This document shows, one piece after another, positions 50,787 through 62,070 of a DNA stretch of 64,000 nucleotides (position 1 is its first letter; every line of letters begins with the position of its first letter). Made by a program: the position numbers and the translations under genes. A model generated the notes under the pieces. The model had not been told where the DNA came from and searched no databases. It worked only from the letters and a program-made list of their open reading frames with translations. Origin of the DNA: Guyanagaster necrorhizus (lineage: Eukaryota > Basidiomycota > Agaricomycetes > Agaricales > Physalacriaceae); NCBI RefSeq assembly GCF_019112545.1, contig NW_025064881.1, positions 318,309 through 382,308 on the forward strand, read 5' to 3'.

Positions 50787-51817
50787 ATGATAATCCTTGG
50801 AGGCCTTGGCAGATACTCACCTGTTGTCGTTGAAGGTGCCTCAACGGTGGCGACACCTTCAGCTACGGTACGCGTCGACACCAAAGAAGACACAGATGCA
50901 GCGACAACCGTCCTGACACGAACATTCATCAATGATTTCGCCATGAATTTGTATGGCTGCATCAAGAAGAGAAATGCGTCTACCGACATTGATTCCCGGG
51001 ACCCTGGAGTGCAGCGGACAGTGAAGAATCTCTGGCGTTCTCAGAGGTGCTTGATGATAATGACGATGCTGGTAGGCGGGGTTGTTACCCTTGCCGTGGT
51101 ACCGCAAGGTGATGGGAAAGGAGAGAAAGTTGTTGGGGTAGCAGTGTAGCTTCAGCCCGGGGCAGACGTTTCACATGCCGCTGGGAAAGTTGCTGAAATC
51201 TGGTGCGGGGTCACTGCTAAGCGGCCGGGGATTCCGAGGGCTCAAGGTATGTCACCAGTGTATTGGCAAAGGAGACCGATATTCACCTCATTCTTTTTCT
51301 AGCGAGTTTTTCTGGACTATACTTCTCCTGTTGAGAAAACGATCTCGAAGGCCTTCAAGGGGCGAAATATGGATAGGCTCGATTCTTGGCATCTGATGGG
51401 AATCGTGGTAGATCCTGACTGGTAGGGAAGAGGTATGGTTTCCTGGTGCTTGATACTTTTCCTTCGCTTATCTTAGCTTATTCAATAGGTGTATCTTCAT
51501 TCCTCATGAGAGATGGCTTTGCTCGCGCAAAGTCTAAACCCGTCCGCCTAGAAGCTTCGAGCGCCAAGAGTCGTGATATCTATGGTCATTTTGGCTTTGA
51601 GACGAGAATATCAGCTGGGTCCTTTACCGGTGATATAACATGCCTTATCACGTATTTGGGAAAGGTCGGGTGGATCGTCATGGGCTGCGGGCCAAAGGTG
51701 CTGAAGCGACAGGCTTTTCTGAATGGGTCACGACGAAGGTATGTGCATGGAGCAGTCGGGTAATTGTGTTTGCGCCTAACTTTTGCCTGTAGTTGGAGAC
51801 GTGAAAGAAACAAGTGA
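50787..51817 (+). pseudogene. GNAT-family N-acetyltransferase with two in-frame TAG codons
   Basis: Four exons can be joined in phase (50787-51246, 51307-51432, 51489-51738, 51793-51817). The product resembles fungal GNAT proteins that acetylate amines with acetyl-CoA: GVAV-stop-LQPG early, then HLMGIVVDPDW-stop-GRGVSSFLM, which is the acetyl-CoA-binding motif A (Q/R-x-x-G-x-G type), and RLEASSAKSRDIYGHFGFE, the typical C-terminal part. The two stops (51147-51149 and 51423-51425) replace an expected Trp and Gln, each by a single C-to-T or G-to-A change. Everything else is intact, so inactivation is recent, or the codons are sequencing errors. The true start is uncertain. Confidence 0.75.
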
Positions 51818-52127
51818 ATAGAGGCTGCCTTTACAACAATCAGCTATGCTCACCTCCTCAGTGGTGCCAGTAGCTGTTTGATTGCAGTTGCACACCGTCT
51901 CGACCTTTTCCGTCGACCGCCATCACAGGGTATTATAGCTACATTATAGCGTAGAGGTTTTCCACTATAAATAAAGGCAATAAAATCCAGGAGAGATCAA
52001 AAAAAGTCCGGCTATTTTGGGACTCGAACCTGAGGATGTTTATTTGTGATGGGCGATCAACTTTGACAGTAACGACGACGTCCATCTTTTTTTTTAATCG
52101 TTGCTGGTCAACGACGCCGACGCTGCA
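51818..52127. other. Short spacer with a Pol III-like B-box on the minus strand
   Basis: On the minus strand near 52,015-52,035 GGTTCGAGTCC matches a tRNA T-arm/B-box and is followed by a run of seven T (51,997-52,003). I find no acceptor stem or 5' half, so it is at best a tRNA remnant. Confidence 0.3.
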
Positions 52128-54101
52128 ATGCCACGGTCTCGGTCGCTAAAACATATTTCTGTTTCATCCGCAAGCTCTTTCGCAGATGCGGTGATGTCAC
52201 TGACACCACGAACGCCCCAATATCGATCTGGACGAGCTGAAGAAGGGTATACCCAGGACGAGCTGCGAGAAATGCATGGCGAATATCCAGAGGATGATCC
52301 ACAGTCGTCCGCTGCGCCTCTGCTGTCGGCAGGTAGTCCACGTACGGATGAGCCAAAGGGCGGAAAAGCAATGGCGGCGACGGCCGCTTCAAAGCTACCA
52401 ATTGTGTTCCTCTCGTTCGTCGCAGGATTCATTTTCTTCCTCACTGTCGTCGAGTATCGGCGTCCTGGGACGCTGGAATGGTATCTGGGCATACCAATAC
52501 CGTCCTTCGAGCAGATGCCGGCCTCGACTGGGAACCACGACGACCTCAATTCTTCGCTTATCATCTCATACGAAAACTATACCAGCTTTCCGCTCAGCAC
52601 TCATGACTACCTTGTCGAATGCTACAAGATGCATCCCGGTGGATTCATGCCGTCTACAAGGTTTTGGGAGCCAACAGCGGCGGGGTTGATGGATGTCGTG
52701 CACGGCGAGGACAAGGATGTATGCTCCAGCACCATCACATATATGCTGGATGGAAAGATCGGGCTCGTGGCGGATTTGGCGTTAATGGCACAGGCAGCTG
52801 CACTGGCGCGGGAGGTACATCTTGTTCGAATGTTCGATCGACGCATATATTCACCTACAGCCAGCGGAATAGGACCTTCTTCATCGACGATACCTACTGG
52901 AACAGGGGAAAGTGCGTCCCTCAACTCTGTGCTAGTCTCTTTCTCTGATATTCTCGTACAGATGGCTTGACCATTTCCAAGACGTCAGAGAGACACAGCC
53001 TGGTCCGGAGCCTGGCTGTAAACAACCGCCACCACAAGGTCTGTTCGAGCAGTTATCACAGGGTCTTCGACTTATGAGGGTTCTGTAGAATATGTTGCTT
53101 GTCCTAGACATGCAAGGTATGCGAACTCGTCATCTCTCCTCGCTTGCAACATCTGATTCATCCTCACAGACACTGGGTAGATTTTCTTTTCGTGTCCAAG
53201 GAAGAAATACTTCTAAGCAGGCCCTTAGATTATCACTTCGCGAACCGCCAAGTTCCATTTTGGACAGATGTATTATGAACACTATGAAAATGGGTAAGTG
53301 GTGCTGCCCTTTTCTTCTCGGCCGCGTAGCTAATGTTCGCCATTAGATATGCACAAAACACTAACCGTCTTAAACCTATCTATGACTTCGCTGCTGGATC
53401 TCTGCGGAATACAATAATACCCAATATTGAAAACGCTCGACTCATCAGCTCTGCACGAGCAGAGGTCGCTGTTTTATCATCTATGTATCTCTCCGTACAC
53501 CTTCGCCGTGGAGACCGCAAACCCTCCTCGTACGCGTATCACGGGGGCTATGTTCCAACGAATGACTTTGTCGACGCGCTAGACGATGCGGCTAGAAGGC
53601 TGCAGCGTGGTGACCACCCTTCCCTCGTATACCTCGCATCGGATTCACCGACGGCACTGGAAGAGATATCTACCTTATTACCTTCCGTCTATTCGCTGTC
53701 GCGGAGTGCAAACGCAGAGCTGAAAAGCCTCGTCAGTCCCGGGGAATATTTCCAACGGGACTTTGACAAATACGACCTGGAGACAAGAATTAGGGCCACG
53801 CGAGGCATGATTGTGGACTTTGCACTCCTCAGTGGGGCATGGAATGAAGCAGGTCCTGACGCTGTTGTTTGTACCGTAAGGTGTGTCAGTTATCCCGCTT
53901 TATTGAGTGTGACTCTTAGCTGATAACCATTTATATAGTTCTGCCGTATGCAAGTTATCTGCTGTGGCACTTGGTTGGGAGAAAGCTTTTGGACATCTCG
54001 ATAAGTATGGCCTTATCGACAGGCAGTTGATGAGTTGGGTTGATGTCGACCAAAAGGGTCGCATCATACCGGAATGGGCGGCATTCGATCTATTCAACTA
54101 A
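52128..54101 (+). CDS. Type II membrane glycosyltransferase of the O-fucosyltransferase-like group
   Basis: Eight exons join in phase: 52128-52814, 52865-52911, 52962-53038, 53089-53116, 53170-53176, 53229-53293, 53347-53880 and 53939-54101 (535 aa). Exon 5 is only 7 nt. The start at 52128 was preferred to 52101. A cytosolic tail of about 89 residues precedes one transmembrane segment (residues 90-108, PIVFLSFVAGFIFFLTVV), so the rest should lie in the Golgi or ER lumen. HLRRGD at about 355-360 is the GDP-sugar-contacting motif of fucosyltransferase-like enzymes; VYLASDS and VVCTVSSAVCKL follow as in that fold. The donor is presumably GDP-fucose, by analogy only. Acceptor unknown. Confidence 0.8.
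53170..53176 (+). other. 7-nt microexon of the glycosyltransferase gene
   Basis: ACACTGG lies between an intron ending CTCACAG and one starting GTAGATTTTC. Including it makes R-H-W and lets the next exon read SRTAKFHFG in frame; reading on without splicing at 53177 runs into stops. Confidence 0.75.
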
Positions 54102-54200
54102 TTGGCAGCCCCTTTGATAGCGAACCATTGTTTGCGCCATTGTCCAGATCTTGAATAAAGCATTCGCGTCACCGCGTTTAATTCTTATCCTTTTGCCACC

Positions 54201-55211
54201 ATGTCGTCTGCTGTTCAACGTCCGAATTTCTTCGAGACCTATAGACATCTCGCATCGTCGAACGATGCTCCTCTCGATTGTAAACTCATCGGCAGCTGCC
54301 AAGCTCTACCGGAAGCCCAGACATCGCTGAACGCTTTCAAGGAACAATTAAGTTGGAATGGGATGATGAAGATCTAGAGATGCTTATACAGTGGAATGGT
54401 CATGAACTTGAGGAGGCGACACTTATACGACTTCGTCAAGCGCCACCTACCCATCACGTTCGCCATTCGCCGCCTTCCCTCAGAGATCATCGCGGAAATC
54501 CTGCCTCCCGCTCGCCCGCGATGGCGTCACACTGAGGATTACCCAATTGTTCACGACACAAGCCATGCTTCTTGGAGCTACAGCCGTGTCTCCTCCCTAT
54601 GGCGCACCATATCGTTGTCCCTGCCTCCTCACTCTCGACGAAGTGACCGCGGCCCAGTGTCCCCCCTCCCCGGCTTCACGGGTTGAAGCCCTGGCTGGAG
54701 CGTTCGAGGGAATAAGATCCTCCGAATTATAGGCAATATCCAGGATGAAGCTGTCATATCGCAATATGGGGATATGATAAGGGTACTTGTCACTGAGAGT
54801 CACCGAATGGGATGATGTCTTTGCGTGGAACGTGATGCCGCTCAGACGTACTGTACAGGGAGACGAAATAGCTTCTTGTCGGCAAGAGACTCGCAGGGCC
54901 CCGCAGGCCAAGATATTCTGCGATCTAATCTCCGGGCGTACCACCTTGGGGGGTTTCCGACGTTGACGGCGATCCTTTTCGACTTTAATGATGCGCGCTC
55001 AACTTCGAAACGTTATCTTTGGGTTATCAAAGTTCCAGGACCGGACGAAAAGTTGCTGGTGCTCAACAATATTGAACGCTTGGAGATTAATCGCACGAGC
55101 TTCAACTTGATCAAGTACTTGATGTTGTCCCTCCCTGAGTCGTATTATCATGACGTTGAGCTTTTGGGCGGCCGCGGGGTCCCTTCGTCGGTCGGTCGCA
55201 ATGTGCCCTGA
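54201..55211 (+). pseudogene. F-box protein pseudogene with frameshifts
   Basis: A start at 54201 opens MSSAVQRPNFFETYRHLAS. The reading then shifts: a second frame covers WDDEDLEMLIQWNG, a third the F-box itself (FAIRRLPSEIIAEIL ... SRVSSLWRTISLSLP) at about 54,440-54,630. A further open segment (54,825-55,211) carries the C-terminal part (LRAYHLGGFPTLTAIL ... LNNIERLEINRT). No single splice pattern restores one frame, so the gene is probably broken. A poor gene model remains possible. Confidence 0.6.
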
Positions 55212-55444
55212 AGGTATTGTCTATTCGCGATTTGCCCCTTTGGACGCGTGTATGGTTGGACTACACGTGTGTAAATTGGCCAGGAGCGGATGAAGGATGC
55301 AAGAAAATGGCAAATGAAGGAATATCAATAATTTGAAAATTCTAAACGTGGGACTCGCAGGACGTCGCGAAGCGGTGTGACACCGACGTGATGTGCAGTT
55401 CGTCGGGTCCTAGGCTGAAGCTATTGTGACCCAAACGCGCCTTG
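55212..55444. other. Short spacer
   Basis: Nothing recognisable between the F-box pseudogene and the next relic. Confidence 0.4.
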
Positions 55445-56220
55445 TTCGAAACTACCATGGCAAGCAGGATACATTCCGCTAAATCTGGGAGCAGCTGGAC
55501 GATGAACGATCTGCGATCGTACAACATAACTATTGTAAACGGCACTGTACCAACCTTCTTCGGAATTCCCAACCTTCCTCAATCCACCGTAGACCCTATC
55601 ATTTTAGGCAATCTCAACATGCCTCATGGACAAATACCCAAGTACCTGTCGACTCTTCTTCAACTACTTTTTAACATATGCTATGGGGCGACTGCCAGGA
55701 GTTTCACCAACAGAATCTACCGTCGAGGATTTTTCCCTTCTTTTGTTCGACTACGACGATCACGATCGTGTCGTGCATCAACAATTGGAGATCAGATTCC
55801 TCATGGGTGCCACACGTGTTAGTGCTATGCCGAACATCTGTGTTACGGATGCTCAATGCACAAGAAGGAGAACAAGGTATGTCAGGATACTGCGATCAAG
55901 AAAGTAAGTTGCTAATCTGAACCATTTTCAAGCAATATGAATATTCCAAAGATCCAGTGTCCCCAGCTTGTGGCAGAGGCCGTTGCGGCGTTTTCCCACA
56001 AATAATCAACTTCGCCGACTGGCAGGACTCCCGGCCGTACAGGCTGAAACATTTACTGGGATCGGTTTGAGAGGAACCGCTGGAGCGTTTTACAAGACCC
56101 CAGTCACTGCTGACTGACCTCCTCCGCTCCATTGAGAGAACAGTTTCCTCCCCAGCAAACTGTTGTCCACCGGCTTGTCCCTCCCGTTCAATATCCTGTC
56201 ATGTTTTTGCTCTGCTGATC
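55445..56220 (+). pseudogene. Relic of a mushroom-expanded protein family, copy A
   Basis: Plus-strand segments in changing frames read ASRIHSAKSGSSWTMNDLRSYNI, then VEDFSLLLFDYDDHDRVVHQ, then CPQLVAEAVAAF, then GTAGAFYKTPVTAD. The order and wording match, from memory, a large Agaricomycete family of unknown function that has an N-terminal SA-x-SGSDW...AYNI block and a C-terminal block ending FYKIPVT. At least two frameshifts separate the blocks, so this copy is dead. A second, shorter copy follows at 56.5 kb. Confidence 0.5.
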
Positions 56221-56520
56221 TTCCATAGCTTCTATAGCGTCTGTGTCTTATGTACCTTACCCCGGTTGATCTCTGGACTTGCCTGTATTATTATGGCATT
56301 TTGCCTCAAAGTGTTAGAGATACGCCGAAATCCATGTACAGTGGGAGCGGGAGGCAAGGGATAATGATTGAAGCGAGCGAGGTAGGGTAGATTAGAAAGA
56401 TGTATGTCGTTAGAAAGTATAATAAATTCCGGCAAGGGCTCCTGAGTTAACCTGAAAGATCCAGTTTGCGAAATAAATGAAGACAGTAAGCAGCGCGAAG
56501 CTCGACTGGATGTCGGAACC
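56221..56520. other. Spacer between two related relics
   Basis: Minus-strand open stretch 56,232-56,636 overlaps the next relic and lacks family features. Nothing else is supported. Confidence 0.4.
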
Positions 56521-57049
56521 ATGTTAGAGCTGGTGAACAAAGTTACGATATTATATAGCGAGTCATGGGAGGTATCGGCCAAGAGAGACCAGACCTTGCT
56601 AAGCAAAACGGTTGGAGCCCTAAACCACACGTGCAATCAAACGCAGCTTATTTTTGAAGCCATCATGGCCAACCTCATACGTTCCGCGAAATGTGCGAGC
56701 GACTGGACGGAGTACAAGCTAGATGCGTTTAACATCACTATCAATGACAATGTAAACGAGGACGTAGCCACTTTTTTTTGGAAATCCCACTTTGCATGCA
56801 CCCGCCGTAGATCCTATCATTCTCAACAATCTCGACATGCCTCCTGGACCAATAACCAAGTCCACTCGACTCTTCTTCACTTACTTGGACAACACCACGC
56901 GGCTATTTCCCCCAGATGCACGAAAGGAAGCGGCTGTCGATGATTTCGCCTCGTATCTCCTTGGTTTGGCTAGACTATGGATGAACTCAATCGTGTTATA
57001 CACCAGCGCTGGATGGAGATCGGCTTCACAATGTGTGCTTGGAAAATAG
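56521..57049 (+). pseudogene. Relic of the same protein family, copy B (N-terminal part)
   Basis: The first frame (56,521 onward) reads ANLIRSAKCASDWTEYKLDAFNI and DVATFF. After a run of eight T at 56,772-56,779 the frame changes to HAPAVDPIILNNLDMPPG, STRLFFTYLDN and AAVDDFASYLLGL. Removing one T would restore a single frame (ATFFGNPTLHAPAVDP), so the break is one homopolymer base. The C-terminal block seen in copy A is missing. Tandem paralogue of copy A. Confidence 0.55.
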
Positions 57050-57548
57050 GCGCATCATTCTGCAGTGTTTTGAAGCTTTTAAGCAAATTCCTTTAGTGTA
57101 TGAGTCACGTTTGATGAATACAGCCCGTACCCAACCGTGCCCCTTGATGCTGACCGATAAATGTATAGATAAGTTAAAGTGCTTGTAATTATATTGATTC
57201 CGGTGTGCTGTTTCCGATTTTTGCGCTGATTGATAGGGATCTTTGCTTATTTAGTTTAAATGCATTACAAGGACTTTAGAGGACACAAATACCGTTCCGG
57301 AGATAAGATGGGCGAGAGCGGGGCGCTTAGCACTAACCAGCCTTGTTCGCGGGCATCTCGTCTAACGTTTATTAGGGTTCCAAGCCTTAACCCACCAGCA
57401 GCTGACCCAAATCCCCCCTTCCAAACGACTGACGTCTCTTACTATACCTACCGAGCAGTCACTGTAAAGGTACACCATCTTCCCCTTGGCTCTTGCCATC
57501 TTTCTGACATTCTAGTGCCTTTCCATTTTTAGGCATCCCCCCTCCGTA
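57050..57548. other. Intergenic, F-box promoter region
   Basis: No gene is supported. A pyrimidine-rich stretch immediately precedes the F-box start at 57,549. Confidence 0.4.
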
Positions 57549-58824
57549 ATGGCCCTTTTCTTCCCTCAGGAAATCATTGACACGATCATCGATGAATTGC
57601 AATTTAGTTCCCCATCCTCCCATCGCCACAGAAACCTGTCCTGCTGTTCCCTCGTTTGCCGTTCTTTCCTCTCTCGGTGTAGAAAACACCTCTTTTCCTC
57701 TATCGTCCTGGCCTCCGATGGACATCACTCGTGGAACGAATTCCACGATCGCGTCTTCAAAGGATCTCCCGAAATCATGCTGATGATCCACTCTGTTGTG
57801 TTGAGTTCGGGAGATGGTCATGATAAGATCTTATGCACGCTTCTCACAGCTATGTGCAATCTCCGCCACGTGGAGCTGGCCTTTGGGTTCCAGCCTAGGC
57901 GAAGCAGGGTGCTCAATGCGCTGAGATTTCACAAGCGTACCATCATATCGCTCAGGTTCGCAGATGTCACGTTTCAAAGCTCTGCGGCGTTTTTCGACTT
58001 CCTGGCGGCCCTTCCTGAGCTCCGCTCGCTCATGATCAAAGACTTGGATTATGAAGAAAACATGGGGATATACCCGGCACAGCGGGATAATAAGGGCCGC
58101 AGCTGTCGTCTGGAGAATTTTTATTTCCACGCATCGAGCTATACTCGAACCGGTGCGTTTAGGAAGCTAATCGATCACAGAGATATCGTACCTTCTCGCA
58201 ATTTACGTCGGTGTGGCGTTAGTCTGTGGGACGGGGATGACCTCTTGAGAGCGAAAAGATTCTTGAACGACTCGCTTGATTGTCTCCACTTGATTTACAA
58301 TACCCAGCGTATGTACCCTGCTACTCTGTTCTTTTTTTTTTGCGATGCGCTGACGATTGGAAACAGTGAACTTGTGCGATATCCTCGATATCCTCGATTT
58401 CAACCTCTTTAATCTCCCGCACCTCTCCATCACGACCTTCCTACCACCAAACTTTCGATACACTGACATGGATGAATTCGAGCGGGGAGTGAGGAGATGC
58501 GTCCTCCTCGATGGGCAGCTCGCACTCGAGGAGCTCACCTTGCGTCTCTATCCAAACTTGGAGAGCTGCGCCACCCATAGCCTATGGAGGGTTTTGGACG
58601 CATCACTTTCAAGTCCGTGCTTTCCGCGATTCCAGCATCTGGAGGTCGAGTTGATCTATTCCACTGACCGCGGGCTTACGGACGACGGCGGGATGACGTC
58701 GCAAACTATCGGGGAACAGTTCTCGGCGTTGAAAGGGAGAGATGGTGTCCGTTTCAGTTGCCGCTATTCTGACGGCGACTTTGATGATAGTCGATTTGAT
58801 ATCTCTCATGGCCTACTATCTTGA
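57549..58824 (+). CDS. F-box protein
   Basis: Exons 57549-58308 and 58367-58824 join across a 58-bp GTATGT...ACAG intron to give 405 aa. The N-terminus FPQEIIDTIIDELQF ... CCSLVCRSFLSRCRKHLF is a typical mushroom F-box, binding Skp1 in an SCF ubiquitin ligase. The rest has regularly spaced Leu segments (LRHVELAF, TIISLRFADVTF, ELRSLMIKDL, FNLPHLSITTF, LEELTLRL), suggesting a leucine-rich solenoid for substrate capture. No frame damage. The substrate cannot be told from sequence. Confidence 0.82.
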
Positions 58825-59487
58825 ATGTCGGTTGTTTTATGCACCTTTCGCAAGGCTGGATTATGATATTGATGAAAATTTGCAGTTATATATGTAGAGG
58901 AGTAAACGTTGGCTGAGACCTGGTCTTTACTGGGGCTCCCTGCTCTGTTGACCTCTTTATGCCACCTCCTTCATAGCAGTAATGATTTTTTCCCCCGGTA
59001 TTCTATCGAGGTTTCGGTACCTTTCAGTACACTTTGCCTTCGGAGATTGGGGTGCCAACTTCGCTTCATTCATGCTGCTCACCGAGTCGTTCGGCTGTAA
59101 ATGGGATAAAGGATGTTAATTGTTAGCTGGAGTCAGTCGCAGATCGTTACTTCTTCTGTTGGCCTATATTTACAAGAGACAATCATGCTTATATGGAAGC
59201 GATAAATTGTCCAGAAAACGGGAAATACATACAAACGAGTAACAGCAGCCGACAAATTCAATTTAAATTCAAATTGACTCGGCATTCGCCGTTGTTGGAT
59301 TTTTACTGAAACGCGACATTTCTTTACCAGTACGTGCTTTGAACAAAAATCTTCTATATGTCCTTAACATTGAAGCTATGATATAACAGTTCCTTTTCTA
59401 TCACCGGATGGCTGTATCTGTCCCGTTTCGTGCTCCACCATAGATCATTGTTTCCTGGCAGGTGTATACGATCCACTTACCGGCGCG
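58825..59487. other. Intergenic
   Basis: No gene is supported. The small frame at 58,909-59,100 has no family. Confidence 0.4.
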
Positions 59488-60482
59488 ATGTCCCCATCCG
59501 ACATGTCGTTCATCGAAGAGCAAAGACCAGCTCCTATCGACCGACTTTTTGTTGAAATTCTCATTTACATATTTCATATGTGTGTTCTCGACCGCGGTTC
59601 TTACTTCAAGCGTCTTGGTGTTAATGACTACCAGAGGGGCCCCTGGAAGCTTGGGCAAATATGCTCGTCCTGGAGGCAAATTGCCAACAACACGCCGACT
59701 TTGTGGAAACATATATCACTTGCCGATGCTGGAGTCGTGAAGGATCCCGTGTCTAGATTCAAGGTAGCATTGAAGCGCTCTTCCTGCCTTGCCCTGGACC
59801 TGGAGTTATCCCTTAATGACAGGTATCCTCTCGAGGTGAAGAGTACGATCTATCAGCTCGCTATTGCTCAGTCGTGGCGGTGGGATCTCTCCACCATCGC
59901 CCCTAATCACAAAGTTATTTCTTTTTCGTTCCTAGCGGGGATGAATTTTGTCCTGATGACGCTCTTCCAGGTCTTTTGAGCTTCCTCCAGCGCTCACAAT
60001 ATTCTCGCGTATCACTTGAGCTCGTCGATGTCATCTTCACTGACATTATTTTTGAGATTCTCCATTGCACCCCACACATCAACACTCTCAAACTTTCCAC
60101 ACAAAGCTGGGCCACCGGCTATGATCGCATATTCAAAGCCCTCATTGACCTCTTGGCTTCCCATCCCTCTACTCAGCAAAGCTTTTTTCCTCTCCTCGGG
60201 AATCTTCATATCACTATCGATGATCTCCTCATAAAAAAGCCCTGTTCTTTCGTTGATCATGTTTTCTTTGACATGGTATCTGTGAGATGGAATACTAGGA
60301 TCTTGTCGGCCGTCGCCCTGGATATATCAGGGCCAGGGAAGGACTTGAGTTGGGGATTGACTCAGGAACATATCAAAGAGTTTCGCAAGTACCAAAACGA
60401 CGGATTGGATATCAAACTTACTGTCTTACATCGCGATCGCGAAGCTAAAGCCCTATGCCCTATAAGAAAGAGATACATCTAA
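59488..60482 (+). CDS. F-box-like protein
   Basis: Exons 59488-59879 and 59936-60482 join in phase across a 56-bp GTGGGA...CCTAG intron, giving 312 aa. The N-terminal part reads RLFVEILIYIFHMCV ... GPWKLGQICSSWRQIANNTPTLW, the F-box-like motif common in mushroom genomes. The following part has weak Leu-rich segments (INTLKLSTQSW, LLGNLHITIDDLL). It is shorter than many family members, so the C-terminus may be trimmed, but no stop or frameshift interrupts it. It forms a loose cluster with the genes at 54.2 and 57.5 kb. Confidence 0.72.
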
Positions 60483-60795
60483 ACTTTAAAGGTCGTTCGT
60501 CCGTATCTAGTTGCCTAGGCGTTTCGCTATCTCTGCGTATCCGGGCGATTGATCGTGCCGAAAGTGATCGAAAGTGGCTCTCCCACCGCGAGAAGAACGC
60601 ACCCTTACTAGTAAAGTGATGTGCAGCGGTCCCGCAGGAATAAGGTCATCAATAGCATGATTTGGGAGAGCCAACGTCTCGGGAAGTTATGTTACGTTGC
60701 CCTTGAAACCCGAAAGATGTCGATGTCTGGTGGGCGGGTTGGTTATTATGCATTGGTCCATTGCAAGGATGTGAAAAACGATGGTCAATTATTAC
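60483..60795. other. Start of the left Pol III-containing duplicated unit
   Basis: From about 60,617 this sequence matches 61,545 onward (for example CTCGGGAAGTTATGTTA at 60,679 and 61,612). No coding gene. A run of five T on the minus strand (60,775-60,779) lies 17 bp beyond the tRNA-like end and could stop RNA polymerase III. Confidence 0.5.
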
Positions 60796-60936
60796 ACCCC
60801 GCGCGAGGCTCGAACTCACAACCTCAGAAGAAGTAGATTCTATTCTCTGCGCAAGGAGCGATTCTCCTAAAGCTACATTGCACAGGAATCTAGTTCCATG
60901 TATCTCTGATGCTCTATCCTGTTGAGCTAGAGGGAC
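60796..60936 (-). tRNA. tRNA-like gene with long intron, copy 1 (degenerate)
   Basis: On the minus strand GTCCCTC-TA-GCTC...GAGC forms an acceptor 5' strand and perfect D-arm (A-box), and GTGAG-TTCGAGC-CTCGC a T-arm (B-box). The acceptor 3' strand GCGGGGT pairs poorly with the 5' strand, so this copy is decayed. About 70 extra bases in the anticodon region imply an intron. Anticodon not determined. Confidence 0.4.
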
Positions 60937-61763
60937 ACAGAAGCAGATGAACGGACATGAGGTTTGTGGATATTTTAGAATCATGGAAGAAGGAAAGATG
61001 ACATGGGAAAAGCTGTGGATCCCGCGTGATGAGCCTACAACAAAGTGCCCGCCCGACCTATTTTGAATGTCGTGAATTTTTCATTACTCCACACAAGGCT
61101 GGATCATAATACTTATGTCTGTGCTACTGCAGCAGAAGCTATGTTGCCAAGGAAAGAAGCCTGTCTCTGCAATCTACTGGCAGCGGGGGAATGGGTGGCG
61201 AGAGAATGTGATGCAAACCTGAAGTTGAGATTAACCGTCGATAGATACGTGATAAGGAATCACATACAAAGCGCTGATGTTTCCACCTACTCCAGAGACG
61301 TCAGCAGAGACAGTCGAGCGCATCACCAGAGGCCCGTACTGAAAATGACCAGGTTCCGTATTTAGCCGCCTCGTAAACTTTGCACACGCGAGCAATTGTT
61401 CATGCTGAAGAACATTGTAGATACTAAGTATCTCAGTCCCGGCGCGAGAAGAGCGCGCAGTCTGGAAGGATAAAGTCATCATGTGCCTTTGGAACAAATA
61501 GCATATATATGCTTCTGCAGAAGGAAGGAAGCTATGTTTATGAAAGCGATGTGCAGTAGTCCTGGAGGAATAAAGTTATTAATAGTATGCTTCAGCAGGG
61601 GAGTCAAAGTCTCGGGAAGTTATGTTAATTTGCCCTTGAAACCCGATGAGGGTGGTATTTTAACACTACCAGATGAAAGATACATTTGAAGATTGTGAAA
61701 AATTGACCCAGGATGTGTCCTATATATATATAGGACTATTGAAAAAAGTCGGATTACCATTAC
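60937..61763. other. Between the two tRNA-like units
   Basis: No gene is supported. The second duplicated unit begins at about 61,545. A run of six A at 61,742-61,747 reads as a Pol III terminator on the minus strand for the next tRNA-like gene. Confidence 0.45.
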
Positions 61764-61906
61764 GCCCAGCTTGGGATTTGAACCCACATCTTCAGAAGAG
61801 GCAGATTCTTCCCTTGTAGAAAGATCAGCTACTCAATAGCAGCCGATCGTCCCAAGAATCATCTACCTTTGATCTCTGCTGCTCTATCCTGTTGAGCTAG
61901 CTGGGC
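61764..61906 (-). tRNA. tRNA-like gene with long intron, copy 2
   Basis: On the minus strand the 7-bp acceptor stem is perfect (GCCCAGC with GCTGGGC). D-arm GCTC...GAGC and a T-arm region GTGGG-TTCAAAT-CCCAA follow, giving good A- and B-boxes. A T6 terminator lies about 17 bp downstream. The 143-nt length means about 70 nt of intron or other insert in the anticodon arm. I tried several pairings for the anticodon stem and none gave a convincing loop with U33, so identity is open. It may be a functional intron-bearing tRNA or a tRNA-derived repeat. Confidence 0.5.
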
Positions 61907-62070
61907 ATGGAAGAAATAGAATGGACCCGAGCTTTATGGATGTATTGGAATCACGGAAAAAGGAAGGACAGCATGGGAAAAGATGTTGTTCCCTCATGGC
62001 GAGCCATGCAGTCAAAGCGCCCATCTGACCTATTTTAAACATTGTGAATCTGGATAATATTACTCACATT

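Noticed and set aside
51997..52035. tRNA gene before the glycosyltransferase
   Set aside because: B-box and T7 are present, but there is no acceptor stem, D-arm or 5' half.
53170..53293. Frameshift in the glycosyltransferase after HWV
   Set aside because: Splicing at 53177 with a 7-nt exon explains the frame change fully.
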